In this document: piece after piece, positions 8,038 through 12,332 of the stretch
Layout: the number at the start of each line of letters is the position of its first letter
How positions within the stretch are numbered: position 1 is the first letter of the stretch
DNA from: Temnopleurus reevesii
Lineage: Eukaryota > Echinodermata > Echinoidea > Temnopleuroida > Temnopleuridae
DNA length: 12,332 nt
Assembly: GCA_036244855.1 (NCBI GenBank)
Contig: BQKZ01013680.1
Location: 1-12,332 of the forward strand
Reading direction: 5' to 3'
Translations under genes and position numbers: made by a program
Notes under the pieces: model-generated
Told to the model about the DNA's origin: nothing
Seen by the model: the letters and a program-made list of their open reading frames with translations, nothing else
The model's database searches: none

Positions 8038-8038
8038 N
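8038..8038. other. Ambiguous base N joining intron to mid-exon A2
   Basis: Left of it the sequence matches block 2 intron up to 9867. Right of it the sequence starts inside exon A, at the base matching 6551, so the first 26 bases of the A1 exon are missing along with any acceptor. A splice-competent genome would not read this way, so an assembly gap or misjoin is the simplest explanation. Confidence 0.75.
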
Positions 8039-8109
8039 GTCGGGGCTGTATTATATTGACCCTACCCGCTCCGGGGATGAGTTCATTGCTTTCTGTGAAT
8101 TGCCAAAGG
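8039..8109 (+). CDS. Fibrinogen-like domain exon A2 (5' truncated at N)
   Basis: 71 bases match A1 positions 6551-6621 with six substitutions, all silent (CGA/CGC, TCA/TCC, GAC/GAT, TTT/TTC, TGC/TGT, CTG/TTG). It encodes SGLYYIDPTRSG and DEFIAFCELPK plus one base of Gly, phase 1 out. The donor reads AAGG|GTTTGT, weaker than GTAAGT in A1, so splicing efficiency may be lower. The conserved protein argues that the exon is or recently was functional. The 5' part and acceptor are lost at the N. Confidence 0.72.
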
Positions 8110-8873
8110 GTTTGTATTTGTTTGTCTTTTTTATTTCTTTTTTTTTCGAAATAACCCTCAGGAGGGGGGGGGGGGCATTGATTGCTTCAGGTTGCATTCC
8201 TTCGAGGTTTTTGGTTGTTTCGGAATTTACGTCCAACCGTGTGGTGCGCAAAAATGTGTTACAAAGACCTTTAATTCTTAGCACAATTCCTACTCAAAAT
8301 GCGTCACGAACTCTTTTTCATTGCTGTCATCCCTTTTGAAGCGATGGAAAATTTTAAGACTCTTTGCTTCCCATTGCTATATTTCGGCCTTCTTACATAT
8401 AATGGATGAGCAAACGAATATGTAGTTTGTGCAGGGAATTAATAAATAAATGGCGTGGGCTGTAATGGTTATACAATTGAATTTGTCTGTCTGTTTGGCC
8501 ATGGTGATATCTAAGTCCTTCCATATATCAATAACCAATATTCGTTTAAAGATACGAATGATAACATTGACGTCTTGGCAAATTGTTATCCAAACTTTAT
8601 TCATTATACCAAGTGATTGATAATGAATAAAATTTTAAAGTTTGAGAATCATCAATTCAAAATACTTTTAAATTGAATAGTCGTTTATTATTCGGTCTTT
8701 TCATTTACCATTTTCCTCCTCTTGTGGGTCGGCGAGTAAAGATCGTTCGTGTTCCACTATATATGACGTTTTATTCATCCAAACGAAAAGTCAGACAACC
8801 TAACTCCTCGTGCGCAGCAAAAGTAGTTTTAACATTACGATTTATTTCTATTGTTCATATTTTTTTAACAAAG
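8110..8873. other. Intron after exon A2, duplicate of 6622-7324
   Basis: No gene. It contains a G homopolymer of about 13 (8164-8176) and patches matching the intron after A1. The open frames at 8051-8339 on both strands span exon A2 and this intron and are not separate genes. Confidence 0.65.
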
Positions 8874-9022
8874 ATGTGACGAAAGTTGGACATAGTGTTG
8901 ATAGTGATGGGGTACACAATAACAACTTCGAAGCACCAATTAGCCTCGATCTAGAAGATTCAGCAACCATCGACCAGATGAGGGCCCTTACCGCGACTTT
9001 TAAATTAAATTCTCGATTATGA
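8874..9022 (+). pseudogene. Degenerate fibrinogen-like exon B3 (truncated, acceptor kept)
   Basis: The frame reads VTKVGHSVDSDG, HNNNFEAP, then ISLDLEDSATIDQ, RALTATFKLNSRL and TGA. It carries an in-frame deletion at the GSF position and replacements at otherwise fixed sites. The 3' third and donor are missing, with the same divergence point as B1 and B4. Unlike those, its acceptor ACAAAG|AT is intact in phase 1, so it could in principle act as a terminal exon ending at this TGA, giving a shortened protein. Without a visible poly(A) signal I regard decay as more likely. Confidence 0.75.
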
Positions 9023-9185
9023 CTCGGTCTTTTTGTTTCCTAATTATTAATTTTCGCCTTGTTGTCAGTGGGATGGTGTTTAAAGATCGTTCGATATACA
9101 TTTCCTCATGTTCTCAAAGTATTTATTCTGTGTTTTTTTCCCAATATTGCCACTTCTTTTTATTGTTCATATTTTTTAAACAACG

Positions 9186-9340
9186 GTGTGACGAGTGTTG
9201 GACACAGTGTTGATAGCGATGAGGTACATAATAACAATTTCGAAGCACCAGGTAGCTTTAGCCTCGATCCAGAGTATGCAGTAACCATCGACCAAATGGG
9301 AGCCCATACCGCGACTTTTAAGTTGAAAAATTTATTATGA
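9186..9340 (+). pseudogene. Degenerate fibrinogen-like exon B4 (truncated copy)
   Basis: The frame reads VTSVGHSVDSDE, NNNFEAPGSF, SLDPEYAVTIDQ, MGAHTATFKLKNLL and stop. The acceptor position is ACAACG|GT, so the AG needed at the intact sites is lost, and the NCSQFIK segment with donor is absent. Replacements Ala to Val, Arg to Gly and Leu to His lie in the region fixed in B2 and B5. It is followed by the same CGGTCTTTTTGTTTCCT spacer as B1 and B3. Confidence 0.8.
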
Positions 9341-9469
9341 TTCGGTCTTTTTGTTTCCTATTTTTTCCATTTTCCTCTGTCCATTTCATCATGTTCTCAA
9401 AGTATTTATTCTTTGTTGTTGTTTTAAACATTACCAATTCCTTTTATTGTTCATATTTTTTAAACAAAG

Positions 9470-9627
9470 GTGTGACGAGCGTTGGACACAGTGTTGATAG
9501 CGATGAGGTACACAATAACAACTTTGAAGCACCAGGTAGCTTTAGCCTCGATCCAGAGTATGCAGCAACCATCGACCAAATGAGGGCTCTCACAGCTGCC
9601 TCGCAAAACTGCAGTCAATTTATCAAG
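9470..9627 (+). CDS. Fibrinogen-like domain exon B5 (intact)
   Basis: The acceptor is TTTTTTAAACAAAG| and the donor is AAG|GTGAGC. 158 bases, phase 1 to 0, with 52 residues identical to exon B2. All 10 nucleotide differences from B2 are at silent positions. It is the copy nearest exon C at 10223, which it joins in phase 0 to give NCSQFIK-YRCKGAV, putting two cysteines five residues apart as expected for this domain. It is preceded by two degenerate copies (B3, B4) that a working spliceosome should bypass. This is the best candidate for the constitutively used B exon of block 2. Confidence 0.85.
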
Positions 9628-10222
9628 GTGAGCGAAGGTGGTGTTGCTAGAAAGTTCTGATTGATCACAAATTATTTACGAATGTTTTGCAAATGTACAG
9701 TTAGGTAGACTTTTATTCATGTTTGGTCTGTACTTATGACTAGGCGCGCGTGAAATAATGATTTTGATTAGCGCTAATATAAGCTGCAACTTGCAATTCA
9801 TCGCAATTTTCGTAGCAACACTCTCGTCCAGTTTAGGACTCAGAGGCCTTATATTAGGTTCTCTACTGCCTTCTCTTACTACATATAATGTTGAGTTCCC
9901 TGGGTCATTTCGGCATCTATGCTCAGCGACAGATAATAATTATCATCACAGAGTCGTCAACTGGACTAAGGTAGACATCGCTCTGAGACAGTGTTTTCAT
10001 ACGAGGTCAATGAAGAAAGTATACTGCGCTGAACTGTATGATAAAACAGAAACAGATCTTGGAGTGCATGAAGACTATTGTCGGAAGTTTGCGCTTACGT
10101 AACAATGCGATTGTAATGTATATCTATTTAACGTAACGGGGCATTGTACCATGTCAGAGTAAACCCCCAAAGTATTCTAATCTGTTCATGAAATTTAATT
10201 TCACGAATATATTTTTCTTCAG
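9628..10222. other. Intron between exons B5 and C
   Basis: The first 240 bases match the intron after B2. A 114-codon open frame (9758-10102) begins with a hydrophobic stretch (IAIFVATLSSSLGL) but its two differences from the block 1 copy within the shared part both change the amino acid. It has no splice borders, so I do not call a gene. The intron ends with a T-rich tract and TTTTTCTTCAG at 10222. Confidence 0.65.
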
Positions 10223-10367
10223 TACCGATGTAAAGGAGCCGTGCTGTTGGCTGCAGATAAGAAGAGTGGTTTACAGTATGGCTACTGGACTTCTGTTGAT
10301 GGCGAGCAGATCGTCAGCTGGGGTGGTGCTCCCATTAACAGTGGCAAGTGCGCATGTGCGCTGACCG
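10223..10367 (+). CDS. Fibrinogen-like domain exon C
   Basis: The acceptor is TTTTTCTTCAG| and the donor is ACCG|GTGAGT, both strong. 145 bases, phase 0 to 1. It encodes 48 residues: YRCKGAVLLAAD, KKSGLQYGYWTS, VDGEQIVSWGGAP, INSGKCACALT, plus one base of the next codon. YRCK, a Trp-containing middle, WGG and the C-A-C pair near the end match the CNTNAP/neurexin-IV fibrinogen-like pattern (Y.C...., W......, GG....KC.C). Joined with A and B exons it completes about 133 residues. Only one copy exists in the window. The coding sequence must continue beyond, since it ends in phase 1 without a stop, but no later exon is found before the right edge. Confidence 0.85.
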
Positions 10368-11790
10368 GTGAGTACATTTTACATTCAATGATTTGAAATT
10401 ATATGGAGAGTGTAATGACATGAAGACGTCACTTTATTTTGCGTGAACACGAGGTTTTGCAATCAACCTTTCTGATAAATGCAATGGAGTAAATTGTGTC
10501 TTATCGTAAGTATATTCTATTTTCCTGCGCCGAATCAATTTCACCGTACTCCTTGAACGCATATTTCTCAAAACGACCAAATTGGAGTTATAGGTATTGA
10601 TGTCATTGACCCATCGATATCTTCCTATCGTTTGCCATATCAATTTTGTCATCCATTCTACATCATGCTTACCATTTATCTCGCCGTCCATCTCGTCACC
10701 CAATAGACACACACATTTTTTTTATAGTTTATATACTGCATCCAAATTTACATTAAACTCATCATATAGCTCGGTATCAAATTTGACAAACAAGAGAATC
10801 CTAACTCGCCGACTAAATCGTCACCAACGGACGCTAAACTCCCCATGTAGCTCGATTTGCACGAGACAGACTCGGAAGACTAACCATTACTCACATGCTT
10901 CTAATGTCGTCATTCAGCTAGGCATTCAATTTTATTCCAAATATATAACGTATTCGACAACTTTACCATCCCCTACTCGACACTCAGTGAGTCATTTCGC
11001 TCGGCATCTGAGTCTAATTGCGAAAGATGCCATGCTCGAAGTCACAACCTTCACCTAACCGTACCTGAAATATACCAAGCTCGACCCAGCCAACATCTAA
11101 CTCGTCATTTAGATTAGAATCCGATTTGAAGCATGAGAGATGCCCAACCCTGCTCCTAAGCCGTCACTCAATCAATATCAAACTCTTGATTGAGGTCGAC
11201 AGTCGCATATACATCCAATATACGCTAATGTGACATCATAGCCGTCATCTCCTCGTCACCAAATTCGTCTCTTAATTTGGCATACAATCCGGCACCCGCA
11301 AAATGCCAACCTCGGCATTTAAATCGTCACCCAATGGAGATCGAACTCGTCATTGAGCTTGATATATAAGCCGTAATCCAACATAAAATTAACTCGTTGT
11401 TTAGATCAGTATCGAATATGACACCAATTATGTGCTGAACTCCAAGCCTGAACCGTCTCCCATTTGGCACTTAATCGGTCAATTTGTTCGGCATCCACCA
11501 GGACACCAAAATCGCCATTAACACCGTCACTCTCTCGGCACCCATCAAGCTCGGCATTTACTTCCAATACCTACTTGATGCCCGGCTCTTTGCCCAGTCC
11601 GACATCCAAATTGATGCCAAATTTCACACCCATGTCTTTGGCAGTAAAATTTCATGACTTGAGACTTGACCAACACGCGGATGAGCACATTGGTTGGTTC
11701 TTGAAAAAAAATGACACCCGATACTCGTCCCTTCAAAATACTAAATAAGAACCTCGAGTTCTCAATGAAGCTCGATATTTATCCAGATAT
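10368..11790. other. Intron or 3' flank with decayed minisatellite
   Basis: No exon can be supported after exon C. From about 10600 the words TCGTCA, CTCGTCACC and CCGTCA recur irregularly (for example 10693, 10818, 11102, 11253, 11324, 11346), resembling the clean 72-base repeat that starts at 11791. This suggests an old, strongly mutated part of the same array. The open frames at 10597-11058 and 11464-11748 lie in this repeat-derived DNA and show no domain or splice logic. Confidence 0.55.
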
Positions 11791-12332
11791 CCAGTCCAAC
11801 ATCCAACTCAATATCCATTTCGATGCCAAACTCGTCAGCCCACCTCGACACAAACTCGTCACCCAGTCCAACATCCAACGCAATATCCATTTCGACACCA
11901 AACTCGTCAGCCCACCTTGACAAAACTCGTCATCCAGTCCAACATCCAACTCAATATCCAGTTCGACACCACACGCGTGACCCCATCTTGACACAAACTC
12001 GTCATCCAGTCCAACATCAAACTCAATATCCATTTCGACACAAAACGCATCAGCTCACCTTGACACAAACTCGTCATCTAGTCCAACATCCAACTCAATA
12101 TCCATTTTGACACCAAACTCGTCACCCCACCTTGACACAAACTCGTCATCCAGTCCAACATCAAACTCAATATCCATTTCGACACCAAATTCGTCACCCC
12201 ACATTGACACAAACTCGTCATCGAGTCCAACATCAAACTCAATATCCATTTCGACACCAAACGCATCAGCCCACCTTGACACAAACTCGTCACCCAGTCC
12301 ACCATCCTACTCAATATCCATTTCGACACCAA
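11791..12332. repeat. 72-bp minisatellite, about 7.5 units, running off the window
   Basis: Unit starts (CCAGTCCAAC or variants) are at 11791, 11863, 11934, 12006, 12078, 12150, 12222 and 12294, so spacings are 72, 71, 72, 72, 72, 72 and 72. Each unit carries AATATCCATTT, CGACACCAAA and CACAAACTCGTCA. Because 72 is divisible by three, long frames stay open on both strands (an acidic DIEFDVGLDDEF repeat on the reverse strand). Frames nonetheless break at unit variants (71-base unit, TGA in some units), so I treat this as non-coding tandem DNA. The array continues past the right edge. Confidence 0.92.

Noticed and set aside
9758..10102. 114-codon open frame with a hydrophobic N-terminal part in the intron before exon C
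   Set aside because: It lies between well-supported exons, its homologous part near 7928 shows only replacement differences, and no domain is recognised. Chance intronic frame is more likely.
6525..10367. A1/A2 and B2/B5 as mutually exclusive exons that diversify the protein
   Set aside because: The copies encode identical peptides, so choosing between them would not change the product.
10597..11058. 153-codon forward open frame rich in Ser, Thr and His
   Set aside because: It lies in decayed repeat DNA, with no domain, no splice logic and no start context. Long frames are favoured by the repeat composition.
11779..12332. Acidic 24-residue repeat protein on the reverse strand of the minisatellite
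   Set aside because: Open frames follow from a 72-base period. They are interrupted by stops and a 71-base unit, and other frames are open too.

Overview
This window looks like nuclear DNA from an animal, most likely a marine invertebrate deuterostome. An echinoderm is my first guess, held at low confidence. Coding signal comes only as short exons with GT/AG borders and matching phases. These sit in long AT-rich introns with microsatellites, a tRNA-derived SINE and foldback MITEs. There is no operon structure, rRNA gene or intact tRNA, and neither a promoter nor a poly(A) end of the gene is visible. All supported coding sequence is on the + strand and fits one partial gene, or a small cluster of tandem partial copies, running off both ends.

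Layout. 1-502: a diverged direct repeat flanking a degenerate foldback MITE. 503-588, 1787-1855, 3478-3537 and 4146-4205: four short linker exons rich in Thr/Ser, Pro and acidic residues; the last three are phase 0-0 cassettes of 69, 60 and 60 bases. Their introns hold a tRNA-Val-like SINE, G and C homopolymers, a well-preserved 246-bp MITE and a roughly 500-bp ATC/CAT array. 4206-6310: AT-rich intron with nothing convincing in it. 6311-10367: an array of exons for a fibrinogen-like domain, with the first segment (type A) at 6311-6469 (diverged), 6525-6621 and 8039-8109, the second (type B) in five copies between 7325 and 9627, and the third (type C) once at 10223-10367. 10368-12332: an intron or 3' flank that becomes a clean 72-bp minisatellite towards the right end.

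A, B and C join in consistent phases (1, then 0, then 1) into about 133 residues. The FEAPGSF, QMRALTAASQNCSQ, YRCK and SGKCACAL segments match my recollection of the partial fibrinogen-like domain in contactin-associated proteins / neurexin-IV (CNTNAP-like). The product would then be an extracellular protein with a Thr-rich stalk before the domain. No signal peptide, laminin-G, discoidin or membrane segment is visible here.

The most interesting signal is in the duplications. The two intact B exons differ at 10 bases, all silent, and the two A exons differ at 6 bases over 71, all silent. The three other B copies have replacement changes, lack the 3' third and donor, and in two cases have lost the acceptor AG. 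Purified working exons therefore sit among decaying copies in one short array. Two single N bases, at 6524 and 8038, fall exactly at edges of the repeated blocks, so the order and copy number here may be an assembly product.
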